DNA of 64,000 nt from an uncultured Algibacter sp. (GCF_947495925.1 NZ_CANMAU010000002.1:248001-312000); one strand, 5' to 3'; positions 15,870 through 24,782 are shown, numbered from the stretch's first letter. The notes: generated by a model from the sequence alone, not told the origin. Made by a program: numbers and translations.

Positions 15870-16637
15870 TTGATAATTACAGATACACATACACATTTAT
15901 ACAGTGAGGCTTTTGAAGAAGATAGAGAAGTTATGATAAAAAGAGCTTTGGATGAAGGAGTTTCAAGATTCTTTATTCCAGCGATTGATTCTACTTATAC
16001 TCAATCCATGTTGGAACTAGAGAAAAGTTATCCTAATAATATGTTTTTAATGATGGGTTTACATCCAACACACGTTAAAGAAAACTATTTAGAAGAACTG
16101 GCCCATGTAGAAGAAATGCTTAATACTCATAAGTTTTACGCTGTGGGTGAAATTGGAATTGATTTATATTGGGATAAATCGACCATTGAAATTCAAAAAA
16201 AAGCCTTTAAGTATCAAATTCAACTAGCAAAAAAGCTTCAATTACCAATTGTTATTCATTGCCGAGAAGCATTTGACGAGATATTTGAAGTTCTTGAAGG
16301 GGAGAAGGGAGAGGATCTGTATGGTATTTTTCATTGCTTTACAGGTAATTTAGAACAAGCTCATAAAGCAATTTCATATAATATGAAGCTTGGAATAGGA
16401 GGTGTGGCTACATTTAAGAATGGAAAAATAGATCAATTTTTGTGTCAAATAGATTTGAAACATATTGTTCTAGAAACAGATTCGCCATATTTGGCTCCAG
16501 TGCCTTATAGGGGTAAAAGAAATGAAAGCTTATACATATTAAAGGTGTTAGATAAGTTATCTGAGTTATATGACCAGAGTGTTGAATCCATTGCTGAGGT
16601 TACGACTCAAAATTCAAAAGATGTTTTTAAAGTATAA
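15870..16637 (+). CDS. tatD: TatD family metal-dependent hydrolase/DNase
   Basis: TIM-barrel metallohydrolase of the TatD family, linked to 3'-5' DNA exonuclease activity in repair. Metal ligands are intact: DTHTHLY at the N-terminus, GEIGIDLYWD, VIHCREAF, FHCFTG and LETDSPYLAP. No ATG is available; both candidate starts (15849 and 15870) are TTG. I choose 15870 because it gives MIITDTHTHLY, the usual short lead-in. That makes 255 aa, typical for the family. The asparaginase gene begins 3 bp downstream. Confidence 0.93.
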   Translation: MIITDTHTHLYSEAFEEDREVMIKRALDEGVSRFFIPAIDSTYTQSMLELEKSYPNNMFLMMGLHPTHVKENYLEELAHVEEMLNTHKFYAVGEIGIDLYWDKSTIEIQKKAFKYQIQLAKKLQLPIVIHCREAFDEIFEVLEGEKGEDLYGIFHCFTGNLEQAHKAISYNMKLGIGGVATFKNGKIDQFLCQIDLKHIVLETDSPYLAPVPYRGKRNESLYILKVLDKLSELYDQSVESIAEVTTQNSKDVFKV

Positions 16638-16640
16638 ATC

Positions 16641-17672
16641 ATGGATACATCAAAGGTAAACATATTATTAATTTACACTGGCGGAACTATTGGGATGATT
16701 AAAGATTTTAAATCGGGAGCTTTAAAGGCTTTCGATTTTAAGACTTTATTAGAGAAAATCCCCGAACTGAAGTTAATAGATTGCGATATTGATACCGTAT
16801 CTTTTAAAGACCCAATTGATTCAAGTAATATGAACCCTAATAATTGGATTCAAATTGCAGAGCTAATTGAAGAAAATTATAATAAGTTTGATGGTTTTGT
16901 GGTACTTCATGGTAGCGACACAATGAGTTATACCGCCTCTGCTTTAAGTTTTATGTTAGAAGATTTGGCAAAACCTGTTGTTTTTACTGGATCGCAGTTG
17001 CCAATTGGAGACTTAAGGACAGATGCCAAGGAGAATTTAATCACATCTATTCAAGTGGCTTCACTTCAAGATAAGGGAGAGTCTATTATTAAGGAAGTTT
17101 GCCTTTATTTTGAATATAAGTTGTATCGAGCGAATAGAACAACTAAATTAAATGCGGAACATTTTCAAGCGTTTGCATCATTTAATTATCCTGAATTAGC
17201 AGAATCTGGGGTTCATTTAAAAATTAATAATCAGAATTTACTTGAGGTAAAGCCTAACCAAAATTTAAAAGTACAAAAGGATTTAGACGATAATATTGCC
17301 ATCATACGGTTGTTTCCTGGAATTACAAAACATGTATTAGAAAGTGTTTTTAGTGCATCAAATTTAAAAGGTGTTATTATTGAGACTTTTGGTTCTGGAA
17401 ATTGTACCACAGAAGACTGGTTTTTAAATATTTTGAAAGAAAATATTTTGAAAGGAATTCATGTTATTAATATAACTCAGTGTCTAGGGGGGCGCGTCAT
17501 GATGGGGCAGTACGAAACGAGTAGCAAGCTAAAAGAGTTGGGTGTTATATCGGGAAAGGATATGACTACTGAAGCGGCAGTGGCTAAATTAATGTACTTA
17601 TTAGGGCAAAATATGTCACAAAATACTTTCCGAACTAAATATGAAACATCATTAAGAGGCGAAATGATATAA
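16641..17672 (+). CDS. ansA: Type I (cytoplasmic) L-asparaginase
   Basis: Hydrolyses asparagine to aspartate and ammonia. There is no signal peptide, indicating the cytoplasmic type. The two catalytic Thr motifs are present: YTGGTIGMI (residues 12-20) and VLHGSDTMSYTASAL (about 89-103). A later Lys/Asp region appears as GDLRTDAKENLITSIQ. 343 aa is normal. The gene is 3 bp after tatD, forming a common flavobacterial pair, and it ends 9 bp before the stop of the convergent porin gene with no room for a separate terminator. Confidence 0.95.
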   Translation: MDTSKVNILLIYTGGTIGMIKDFKSGALKAFDFKTLLEKIPELKLIDCDIDTVSFKDPIDSSNMNPNNWIQIAELIEENYNKFDGFVVLHGSDTMSYTASALSFMLEDLAKPVVFTGSQLPIGDLRTDAKENLITSIQVASLQDKGESIIKEVCLYFEYKLYRANRTTKLNAEHFQAFASFNYPELAESGVHLKINNQNLLEVKPNQNLKVQKDLDDNIAIIRLFPGITKHVLESVFSASNLKGVIIETFGSGNCTTEDWFLNILKENILKGIHVINITQCLGGRVMMGQYETSSKLKELGVISGKDMTTEAAVAKLMYLLGQNMSQNTFRTKYETSLRGEMI

Positions 17673-17681
17673 TTTTACCTG

Positions 17682-19142
17682 TTAGTTCCAAATCCACCAT
17701 TCTGCTTTTACTCCAAAGTAGGTTCCCCAAGATTTAGGACCTGTAAATTCTAAATATGGCGAGTATAAGGATTCTTTAGCGTAGTCATTATATTTTGCTA
17801 TGCTACAAACAAACCTGAGGTGAGGGCGCGCCCATACATCTTTTTTTCCTGTTGGCACATAAATAGGGACAATACTTAGTTTTGTAACACTGGCTGTTGG
17901 GTTTGCACCATCTTTTCTTTGAGAATAATGTAATTCTGTTGCTAAATGAAAAATATCTGAAAAATATATTTCGTCACGAGCCCCAATGGTAAAGTCTAGC
18001 TTTCGGTTAAAAACTTCTTTACCAAAATATGTTTCGCCTATATGGTTTGTGTTTGCCGCACCTTTACTTGATGTAATTATAAGGTAAGGGTTTAAGCTGT
18101 TTTTATCTGATAAGTTGAGAACGGTATGGTTTACAATAGCGAGTGAATAAGCTTTTTTAAAACTCAATGTTTCTAAATCTGGTGCGCCATAGGTTAACCA
18201 GGTCCTAGAGAGCCCTCCATCACCACCATTTGCTATTCCAGTGCCATATCTAATGGTAAAATCATTAAAAGAGCCCGATTTCATTTTTTTTAAAGCCTTA
18301 TGCCATCTAGTACCTATGACGAAACCTTTGTCTGATGGAAAATTAACACGTTGTTCAATACTATCAACCTCTACGTCAAAATCACCATCTGGCATATTGT
18401 GGAATTCTCCCATAATGGTAACTTTATTAGAATCATTAATATCAATGTCGTGTTCTAAAATATGTACCATACGTTGCCTTAGCGCAGTACTAGGCGTACC
18501 AGTTTTTATATTTAGGTAAAAATATGGTGGAACGGTAGATGTGGTATCTGTGGAAGAGACAAAGAGTTGCGTGTATCGCGTTTTCTTATATTCAATTCCA
18601 AAACCTTGCCCAGAGTGGTCGTTAAAATAAAAATGATCGGCTATATGAGCGTCAGGTCCACGATATAATCTTGCGCCAATCCAAACATTTAAATCTTTAC
18701 CACCTATATTTCTGGCTTGAACAAACATTTCGGGAATAGCTATAGTTAGTCCCCCTAAACTAGATGTGGAGCTATTAGCGAAGGTAGTCAAGCTATTAGA
18801 GTACATTGAAAAACGCACTTGTGCATTAATTCGTGTTTCATCACCTTCGCTTGGTGTAAAATGGAATGACGGGGCTATTTCTAGGTAATCCTGTTCTTCC
18901 ATCCTTCCGCCAATGCTTCCCATATTATTTAGGTTTAAACGTCTCCCTATAGTTCTGCCATCGTCAAAAGACCAATCTACGCCAACACGTCCATAAGATC
19001 CAATAGAAACATTTTTGTTAGTTACTTCGTCGTAAGCAATCTGCGAATAGGATTGAAAGCATCCGCAGATTAACAAAAATGAAAGAGATTTGAGACACTT
19101 ATCTATTTTAAATAAGGTTTTGATTTTGTATTGGTTTAGCAT
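17682..19142 (-). CDS. LamB/carbohydrate-porin type outer membrane protein
   Basis: 486 aa with a signal region ending around residue 34 (CGCFQSYSQ). Several segments resemble maltoporin: SYGRVGVDWSFDDGR near the mature N-terminus and WIGARLYRGPDAHIADHFYFNDHSGQGFGIE, which parallels the LamB segment around the third extracellular loop. The protein ends in aromatic strand WGTYFGVKAEWWIWN with a terminal Asn instead of Phe. Likely a passive trimeric channel for sugars, but no carbohydrate operon surrounds it, so specificity is unknown. A non-cognate role of the family fold is possible. Confidence 0.82.
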   Translation of the reverse strand: MLNQYKIKTLFKIDKCLKSLSFLLICGCFQSYSQIAYDEVTNKNVSIGSYGRVGVDWSFDDGRTIGRRLNLNNMGSIGGRMEEQDYLEIAPSFHFTPSEGDETRINAQVRFSMYSNSLTTFANSSTSSLGGLTIAIPEMFVQARNIGGKDLNVWIGARLYRGPDAHIADHFYFNDHSGQGFGIEYKKTRYTQLFVSSTDTTSTVPPYFYLNIKTGTPSTALRQRMVHILEHDIDINDSNKVTIMGEFHNMPDGDFDVEVDSIEQRVNFPSDKGFVIGTRWHKALKKMKSGSFNDFTIRYGTGIANGGDGGLSRTWLTYGAPDLETLSFKKAYSLAIVNHTVLNLSDKNSLNPYLIITSSKGAANTNHIGETYFGKEVFNRKLDFTIGARDEIYFSDIFHLATELHYSQRKDGANPTASVTKLSIVPIYVPTGKKDVWARPHLRFVCSIAKYNDYAKESLYSPYLEFTGPKSWGTYFGVKAEWWIWN

Positions 19143-19363
19143 TAAAATAGCTTTTTAATAGATTAAAGTTAGTAAAAAGATTAAGACAAGAAATTAATTT
19201 TATTTATGAGGTATCATGTTAAAAAGGATAAATAGAGTTTAGGTTTTCTTGTTTGTTACTCATTTATAAATGATTAACTTTTTGAGAGATGTGTTTAAGT
19301 CTGTAGAATATTGATTAATAATGATGGAATATACTTTTGGTATTTTGGTATTCTATTAAAATT

Positions 19364-19410
19364 AACCCTGAAAATTTTAGGGTTCAAAGATTTTTTTGTT
19401 ATTTGAACCC
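19364..19410 (+). other. Two mutually exclusive hairpins upstream of tRNA-Ser
   Basis: AACCCT (19364-19369) can pair with AGGGTT (19379-19384), while GGGTTCAAA (19380-19388) can pair with TTTGAACCC (19402-19410). The two stems share GGGTT and cannot form together. No U-tract follows. The surrounding gene-free stretch 19143-19434 holds nothing else I can identify. Confidence 0.4.
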
Positions 19411-19434
19411 CAGTAATAAATGAATTAAAAATAA

Positions 19435-19522
19435 AGAGAGGTGGCCGAGTGGTCGAAGGCGCACGCCTGGAAAGTGTGTATACCTCAAAAGGGTATCGAG
19501 GGTTCGAATCCCTTCCTCTCTG
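19435..19522 (+). tRNA. tRNA-Ser (anticodon GGA)
   Basis: Acceptor AGAGAGG pairs with CCTCTCT, discriminator G. The D arm contains GCCGAGTGGTCGAAGGC, the anticodon loop reads CTGGAAA giving GGA, a long variable arm TACCTCAAAAGGGTA marks a class II tRNA, and the T arm is GAGGG-TTCGAAT-CCCTT. The CCA end is not encoded. Reads UCC/UCU codons. Confidence 0.97.
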
Positions 19523-19597
19523 CTGTTATTTTTTATAGTTTAATTGCTTTTTTTTTATATCTTTAACACTTTAACTAATAAAATTAAGATCTAGAAC

Positions 19598-20365
19598 ATG
19601 AAAAGATTATTTTCTATCCTTGCCATTACAGGAATGATGGTATTTGGAACTGCTAATGCAACTACAATTGCAAACACGACTACAGCTGTAACTACTGTAG
19701 CAAGTATGACACAAGAAGAAGCGGCTGCTGAAGAACTTGGATTTCATCAAGAATTAAAAAAGAGATTTATTGAAGGGGGTGCCGGATTTATGGGTATTGT
19801 ACTGTTATGTTTAATTCTAGGTTTAGCAATTGCTATAGAAAGAATTATCTTTTTAAACTTATCTACTACAAATACTAAGAAGTTAACACAAGACGTTGAG
19901 GATGCTTTGTCTTCTGGAGGTGTTGAAGCTGCTAAGGAAGTTTGTAGAAACACAAAAGGACCGATTGCTTCTATATACTATCAAGGTTTAGATAGAACAG
20001 ATGAAGGTATTGAAGCAGCAGAAAAAGCTGTTGTTGCTTATGGAGGTGTTCAAATGGGACAGCTAGAGAAAAACGTTTCTTGGATTTCATTATTTATTGC
20101 ATTAGCACCAATGCTTGGTTTCATGGGTACGGTAATAGGTATGATTCAAGCTTTTGATAAGATTGAAGCTGCTGGTGACATGCAACCTTCTCTTGTTGCA
20201 GGTGGTATTAAAGTAGCACTTTTAACAACTGTATTTGGTTTAGTAGTAGCCATTATTCTTCAAATTTTTTACAATTATATTATTGCTAAGATTGATAGTA
20301 TTGTTAACAACATGGAAGATGCTTCTATAACGTTAATGGATCTATTGATTAGAAACAAGAAATAA
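19598..20365 (+). CDS. exbB: MotA/TolQ/ExbB proton channel family protein
   Basis: Inner-membrane stator subunit that, with ExbD, uses the proton gradient to energise outer-membrane processes. 255 aa. An N-terminal signal-like hydrophobic segment (residues 5-22) is followed by TM helices at about GFMGIVLLCLILGLAIAIERIIF, WISLFIALAPMLGFMGTVIGMIQAF (the conserved family core) and LLTTVFGLVVAIILQIFYNYI. It starts the cluster exbB-unknown-exbD-exbD. The PorT-like barrel further down is separated by a terminator. Whether it energises TonB receptors, a Tol-like system or another machine cannot be told. Confidence 0.93.
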   Translation: MKRLFSILAITGMMVFGTANATTIANTTTAVTTVASMTQEEAAAEELGFHQELKKRFIEGGAGFMGIVLLCLILGLAIAIERIIFLNLSTTNTKKLTQDVEDALSSGGVEAAKEVCRNTKGPIASIYYQGLDRTDEGIEAAEKAVVAYGGVQMGQLEKNVSWISLFIALAPMLGFMGTVIGMIQAFDKIEAAGDMQPSLVAGGIKVALLTTVFGLVVAIILQIFYNYIIAKIDSIVNNMEDASITLMDLLIRNKK

Positions 20366-20385
20366 TAATTTAAAAAATAAAAATT

Positions 20386-20817
20386 ATGGGTTTACATAAA
20401 ATTTTAAAAATAGTAGCTTTCGCGCTCGCCATTCTTGGTGCTATTTTCGCACTGACTATTATGGCTGGTGATGACGATACAGCTCAAAGTATGAGCGGGA
20501 ATATGCTCTATGTAACATATGCTGTGCTAGGTATAGTACTTGCCTTGGTTGTCATATTTGTTATTAAAGGCTTATTTGCTGGGAATATTAAAAAGACATT
20601 GGTAACTGTTGGCGCTTTTGCGGCAATTATCTTTATATCTTATGCTATTTCTTCAGGAACGGATTTAGATTTAACACCTTTTACAGATAAAGGATTAGAT
20701 GTAGATGAAGGAACATCTAAAGTTGTGGGAGCTGGATTATATGCGTTTTACGTATTAGCTATAGTGGCTATAGGTTCAATGTTATTAGGCGGAGTGAAAA
20801 ATATTCTTAATAAATAA
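20386..20817 (+). CDS. Four-helix membrane protein of unknown function inside the exbB-exbD cluster
   Basis: 143 aa with four predicted membrane helices: IVAFALAILGAIFALTIMAG, NMLYVTYAVLGIVLALVVIFVI, TLVTVGAFAAIIFISYAI and GLYAFYVLAIVAIGSMLLGG. An acidic periplasmic loop lies between helices 3 and 4. No named domain is recognised. It is 20 bp after exbB and 3 bp before the first exbD, so it is almost certainly cotranscribed and a candidate extra subunit or assembly factor of the motor. Confidence 0.8.
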   Translation: MGLHKILKIVAFALAILGAIFALTIMAGDDDTAQSMSGNMLYVTYAVLGIVLALVVIFVIKGLFAGNIKKTLVTVGAFAAIIFISYAISSGTDLDLTPFTDKGLDVDEGTSKVVGAGLYAFYVLAIVAIGSMLLGGVKNILNK

Positions 20818-20820
20818 ATT

Positions 20821-21408
20821 ATGGCAAAAAGAGCAGCACCAGAAGTAAATGCAGGCTCCATGGCCGATATCGCTTTCTTACTATTAATATTCTTCTTAGT
20901 AACTACAACTATTGAGACAGATTCTGGTATAAACCGGAAACTTCCTCCTATGGAAGAGTCTGATGAAGATGTTATCATCAAGCAAAAAAATATTTTTACT
21001 GTGTTATTAAATGGTAAAGATCAGTTGCTAGTTGAAGATGAGATCATGGAGTTGAAGGATCTAAGAAAAGCAGCGGTTGAGTTTCTTGATAATGGAGGGG
21101 ATAGATCATGTGATTACTGTAAAGGCAAGAAAGATCCTGCGTCATCTGATAATCCGGATAAAGCCATTATTTCTTTAAAGAACGAACGTGAAACATCTTA
21201 TAAAATGTATATAGCTGTGCAGAACGAATTGGTTGCAGCATATAATGAGTTAAGAGATGATAGAGCACAGGCTTTATATGGGAATTCATTTTCTGATATG
21301 GAAGCGAATTATAAAGATGTGAATTGGCCTGGAAATAAAGAAAAGTTAAAGGAAAAGATTGATCAAATAAAGCTTGATTATCCTCAAAAACTTTCAGAAG
21401 TACAATAA
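20821..21408 (+). CDS. exbD: ExbD/TolR family biopolymer transport protein, first copy
   Basis: Stator partner of ExbB. A short cytoplasmic tail leads to the single TM with its proton-carrying Asp in GSMADIAFLLLIFFLVTTTI. At 195 aa it is longer than a typical ExbD (about 140 aa) because of an insert of roughly 60 residues in the periplasmic domain, containing CDYCKGKKDP and charged helix LKEKIDQIKLDYP. The two cysteines could form a disulfide. The second exbD copy follows after 21 bp. Confidence 0.93.
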   Translation: MAKRAAPEVNAGSMADIAFLLLIFFLVTTTIETDSGINRKLPPMEESDEDVIIKQKNIFTVLLNGKDQLLVEDEIMELKDLRKAAVEFLDNGGDRSCDYCKGKKDPASSDNPDKAIISLKNERETSYKMYIAVQNELVAAYNELRDDRAQALYGNSFSDMEANYKDVNWPGNKEKLKEKIDQIKLDYPQKLSEVQ

Positions 21409-21429
21409 ATAATTTAACATTATATAAAC

Positions 21430-21906
21430 ATGTCTAAATTTAAAAAGAAAAAAAGTGGCGATATGCCCGCTGTTAATACAGCATCTTTACCAGATATCGT
21501 ATTTATGTTATTATTCTTTTTTATGGTGGCTACGGTAATGAGGCAAAACACATTAAAAATTGATAATAATTTGCCTTTTGCAGATCAGGTTGAGAAGTTA
21601 GATAAAAAGGATTTGGTTATGTATATTTATGCAGGTAAACCAAGTGCTAATTATAAAAGTTTTGGTACTGAAGCCAGAATTCAACTTAATGATGACTTTG
21701 CTGGCGTTAGAGATATAGCAGCTTTTATTGCAGCAGAGCGTGCTTCGAAAAGAGAAGAATTAATTCCGTTTTTAACTACCGCCTTAAAAGTAGATAGTGA
21801 GGCAAATATGGGATTAATAGGAGATATTAAACAGGAACTGCGTAAAGTTAATGCACTTAAAATCAATTATACTACTAAAAAGGGTAGTGTATTTGGAAGA
21901 GATTAA
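21430..21906 (+). CDS. exbD: ExbD/TolR family biopolymer transport protein, second copy
   Basis: 158 aa. The Asp-containing TM is intact in ASLPDIVFMLLFFFMVATVM after a Lys-rich cytoplasmic tail (FKKKKSGDMP). The periplasmic domain is of ordinary size with the terminal helix IGDIKQELRKVNALKINYTT. Two dissimilar ExbD proteins beside one ExbB suggest a heteromeric stator. A strong terminator follows. Confidence 0.93.
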   Translation: MSKFKKKKSGDMPAVNTASLPDIVFMLLFFFMVATVMRQNTLKIDNNLPFADQVEKLDKKDLVMYIYAGKPSANYKSFGTEARIQLNDDFAGVRDIAAFIAAERASKREELIPFLTTALKVDSEANMGLIGDIKQELRKVNALKINYTTKKGSVFGRD

Positions 21907-21930
21907 TATTTACTTTCTTAATTTTATAGA

Positions 21931-21968
21931 TAAGGCGTTTTGATTATTCAAAACGCCTTATTATTTTT
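21931..21968 (+). terminator. Intrinsic terminator of the exbB-exbD-exbD cluster
   Basis: TAAGGCGTTTTGA, 4 bases, TCAAAACGCCTTA: perfect 13-bp stem followed by TTATTTTTT. Confidence 0.88.
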
Positions 21969-22029
21969 TATAAATTTAGTTATACATTTATGGTTTAGTA
22001 GTTATGGCTAAACTATATTATTCTATTTA

Positions 22030-22722
22030 ATGAGATATTTGTTTTTTATTGGATGTTTTTTGTTTTGCTTACCATTATGCTTCGCACAGGAGGTGGAGGA
22101 AAAGCAAGTGGATTCACTTTATAGGGAAGATCAATTCTATCTAGGTATCACTTATAATCTGCTTGGTAAAAAACCCATAGGAGTTACACAGAACGGATTC
22201 TCTTTTGGTGTGCATTTGGGGTTTATAAGAGATATGCCAATAAACAAGGCTCGAAATAAAGCATTTGGCATAGGCCTAGGCTATTCATCAAATGGTTATA
22301 ATCAGAACATATTAATGAGTAGAGATGATAATGGCAAATTTGTTTATACCTTATTAGAAGATTCAAGGAGCTATTCCAAGAATAAGATTAATACTCATGT
22401 TATAGAGGTTCCTGTTCAGTTTAGGTGGCGAACATCTACACCTTCCGATTATGGTTTCTGGCGAATCTATGCTGGATTTAAGGTAGGTTATGTCGTATCA
22501 CATGTCTCCAAGTATAAAGGTGAGTTGGGTGATATTAAGCATTACGGAAATGATGATTTTAACGATTTTCAATACGGATTAACACTTAGTGCTGGTTATA
22601 GCACATGGAACTTATATGTATATTATGGACTAAATTCTATTTTATCAGGCAATGCTACGCTTAATAATAGCCCTATTGATATGAATGCGATCAAATTAGG
22701 ACTCATGTTTTATATGTTATAG
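22030..22722 (+). CDS. PorT-like outer-membrane beta-barrel protein
   Basis: 230 aa with a signal peptide ending at about residue 19 (PLCFAQ). Repeated amphipathic strands such as NGFSFGVHLGFIRDM, KAFGIGLGYSSNGYNQ, HVIEVPVQFRWRT, WRIYAGFKVGYVVS and AIKLGLMFYML at the C-terminus indicate an 8-10 stranded barrel of the PorT/OMP_b-brl_2 type. The HVIEVPVQFR segment is characteristic of this group. Identity with the T9SS component PorT is possible but not proven. Its last 6 bp overlap the 3' end of the convergent gene. Confidence 0.75.
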   Translation: MRYLFFIGCFLFCLPLCFAQEVEEKQVDSLYREDQFYLGITYNLLGKKPIGVTQNGFSFGVHLGFIRDMPINKARNKAFGIGLGYSSNGYNQNILMSRDDNGKFVYTLLEDSRSYSKNKINTHVIEVPVQFRWRTSTPSDYGFWRIYAGFKVGYVVSHVSKYKGELGDIKHYGNDDFNDFQYGLTLSAGYSTWNLYVYYGLNSILSGNATLNNSPIDMNAIKLGLMFYML

Positions 22723-23322
22723 CCAATAAGGAATGAGAATTAGTTGAGGAATAATACCTATAAACAATCCAATGGCAAGCTCTTTTGAGTCATGAGCTTT
22801 AACATGTAATCTTGAGGTCGCGACGGCACCTAAGACTAATGCCATTAACGCTAGTGTACCACTTAAGTTAATACTAAAGTGAATACTCAAAGCAATAAAG
22901 AACATAAATACTCCGGAGACTCCCATCATATGTATGCTAGCTTTAAACTTTAAAATAGCTAGTATTAAGCATGTCATTGTTGAAAGAAGAATACCCATAT
23001 AGAAAAAATACAATTCTATGGCTTGAGTAGGCGTAAGTATACGTTGAGTAACTACGAGTGTAACTAAACAACTTAGAATAAGCGGATATATGCGTTCTTT
23101 GGTTGAATTTAAGTGAATGGAGTTCACTTTTCCTAAAATTTTCAAAAGAAAATATAATAGAATGGGAAGTAGAATAGTGAGAATGAAAAGCACTATAACT
23201 TTAGCTTGAATAACTTCTGGTGCAATATAACGAGGTGATTTAGAAAAGTAGAAAATCACACCCAATAATGGCATAATAATAGGGTGAAAAATATAAGAGA
23301 TACTCTTTAATAATCTATCCAT
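22717..23322 (-). CDS. Integral membrane protein with PAP2-like motif remnants
   Basis: 201 aa with about six membrane helices. Motifs resemble the PAP2 phosphatase signature in order and spacing: NSTKERIYPL for K-x6-RP, IHMMGVSG for PSGH, and SRLHVKAHDSKELAIG for SR-x5-H-x3-D. The second motif lacks PSGH proper and the final Asp position is Glu, so activity is doubtful or the family is divergent. It could be a lipid phosphatase-like protein of undecaprenyl or isoprenoid phosphate metabolism. It starts at the base where rpoN ends, so the two are probably coupled. Confidence 0.6.
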   Translation of the reverse strand: MDRLLKSISYIFHPIIMPLLGVIFYFSKSPRYIAPEVIQAKVIVLFILTILLPILLYFLLKILGKVNSIHLNSTKERIYPLILSCLVTLVVTQRILTPTQAIELYFFYMGILLSTMTCLILAILKFKASIHMMGVSGVFMFFIALSIHFSINLSGTLALMALVLGAVATSRLHVKAHDSKELAIGLFIGIIPQLILIPYWL

Positions 23323-24782
23323 TATATTTTTTTACGTAAACGAGCTACTGGTATATCAAGTTGTTCTCTATATTTGGCCACTGTACGTCTTGCTATTGGG
23401 TAGCCCTTTTCTTTTAAAATAGAAGCAAGAGTTTCGTCTGTTAACGGCTTTTTCTTATCTTCTTCTTCAACAACGGTTTCTAAAATCTTTTTAATCTCTC
23501 TAGTTGAAACGTCTTCACCCTGATCATTTTTCATGGACTCTGAAAAGAATTCCTTTATCAATTTGGTGCCGTATGGCGTATCAACATATTTACTATTTGC
23601 AACTCTGGAAACTGTTGAAACGTCCATATTTATTTCATCCGCAATATCTTTAAGAATCATAGGTTTTAAGTTACGCTCATCGCCTGAAAGGAAATATTCT
23701 TTCTGATAATGCATAATAGCACTCATAGTTACAAATAAAGTCTGTTGGCGTTGTTTAATAGCCTCAATAAACCATTTTGCAGCGTCCAACTTTTGCTTAA
23801 TAAAAATTACAGCATCTTTTTGAGATTTAGACTTATCTTTCGAATCTTTATAGCCTTTTAGCATATTGTTGTACTCCCTTGAAACGTGAAGGGCAGGCGC
23901 ATTTCTTCCATTTAGGGTTAATTCTAATTCACCATCTACAATTTTAATTGCAAAGTCGGGAACAACATGTTCTGCGATTCTATTATTTCCAGCATAAGAG
24001 CCTCCAGGTTTTGGATTAAGATGCTCAATCTCTGAAATGGCATCTTTTAATTGTTCTTCTGAAATATCAAATTTTTGAAGGAGCTTTTTGTAGTGTTTTT
24101 TTGTGAATTGATCAAAGGCTTTATCGATTATGGTAATGGCCAATTCGGTATCTTGAGTTTTTTGTTTTCTATGTAATTGAATACTCAAACATTCCTGTAA
24201 ATTTCTTGCTCCAACACCAGCAGGGTCTAATTGATGAACAATTTTCAAAACTTTTTTTATATGATCTTCAGTAGTGTATACGTTTTGAGTGAATGCCAGA
24301 TCATCCATAATATCACAAATCTCTCTTCTTATATACCCACTTTCATCAACGCTCCCAACCAAAAATTCAGCTATATCACGTTCTTCGTCTGATAATCTAT
24401 AAGTATTTAATTGATTAATTAAATGCTGTGTAAACGATGTTCCTGCCGCATATGGCATACTTTTCTCATCGTCATCAGCACTGTAATTATTAGTATGCGT
24501 CCTATAGTCAGGAATTTCATCATCGCTTAAATATTCATCAACATTAATGTCATCGGCTTCAATAGATTCGTTGTCATTTAAATCATCATTTGTATTATCA
24601 AAATCTGCATCTAAGTCATTTTGATTATCTTCTTTACCGCCTTCTAAAGCAGGGTTTTCTTCCAACTCTTGTTTTAAACGTTGCTCAAAAGCTTGTGTTG
24701 GCAGTTGTATCAATTTCATCAATTGAATTTGCTGCGGAGACAGTTTTTGAGATAATTTAAATTGTAAATGTTGTTTAAGCAT
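23322..24782 (-). CDS. rpoN: RNA polymerase sigma-54 factor
   Basis: Alternative sigma factor that recognises -24/-12 promoters and requires an AAA+ activator. The three-part family architecture is clear in 486 aa: region I (LKQHLQFKLSQKLSPQQIQLMKLIQLP), a long acidic region II (about 50-110, rich in Asp/Asn/Glu), the core-binding domain (about 120-290), the HTH region and the RpoN box ARRTVAKYREQL near the C-terminus. No sigma-54 activator gene is present in the window. A membrane-protein gene overlaps its last base region. Confidence 0.97.
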   Translation of the reverse strand: MLKQHLQFKLSQKLSPQQIQLMKLIQLPTQAFEQRLKQELEENPALEGGKEDNQNDLDADFDNTNDDLNDNESIEADDINVDEYLSDDEIPDYRTHTNNYSADDDEKSMPYAAGTSFTQHLINQLNTYRLSDEERDIAEFLVGSVDESGYIRREICDIMDDLAFTQNVYTTEDHIKKVLKIVHQLDPAGVGARNLQECLSIQLHRKQKTQDTELAITIIDKAFDQFTKKHYKKLLQKFDISEEQLKDAISEIEHLNPKPGGSYAGNNRIAEHVVPDFAIKIVDGELELTLNGRNAPALHVSREYNNMLKGYKDSKDKSKSQKDAVIFIKQKLDAAKWFIEAIKQRQQTLFVTMSAIMHYQKEYFLSGDERNLKPMILKDIADEINMDVSTVSRVANSKYVDTPYGTKLIKEFFSESMKNDQGEDVSTREIKKILETVVEEEDKKKPLTDETLASILKEKGYPIARRTVAKYREQLDIPVARLRKKI

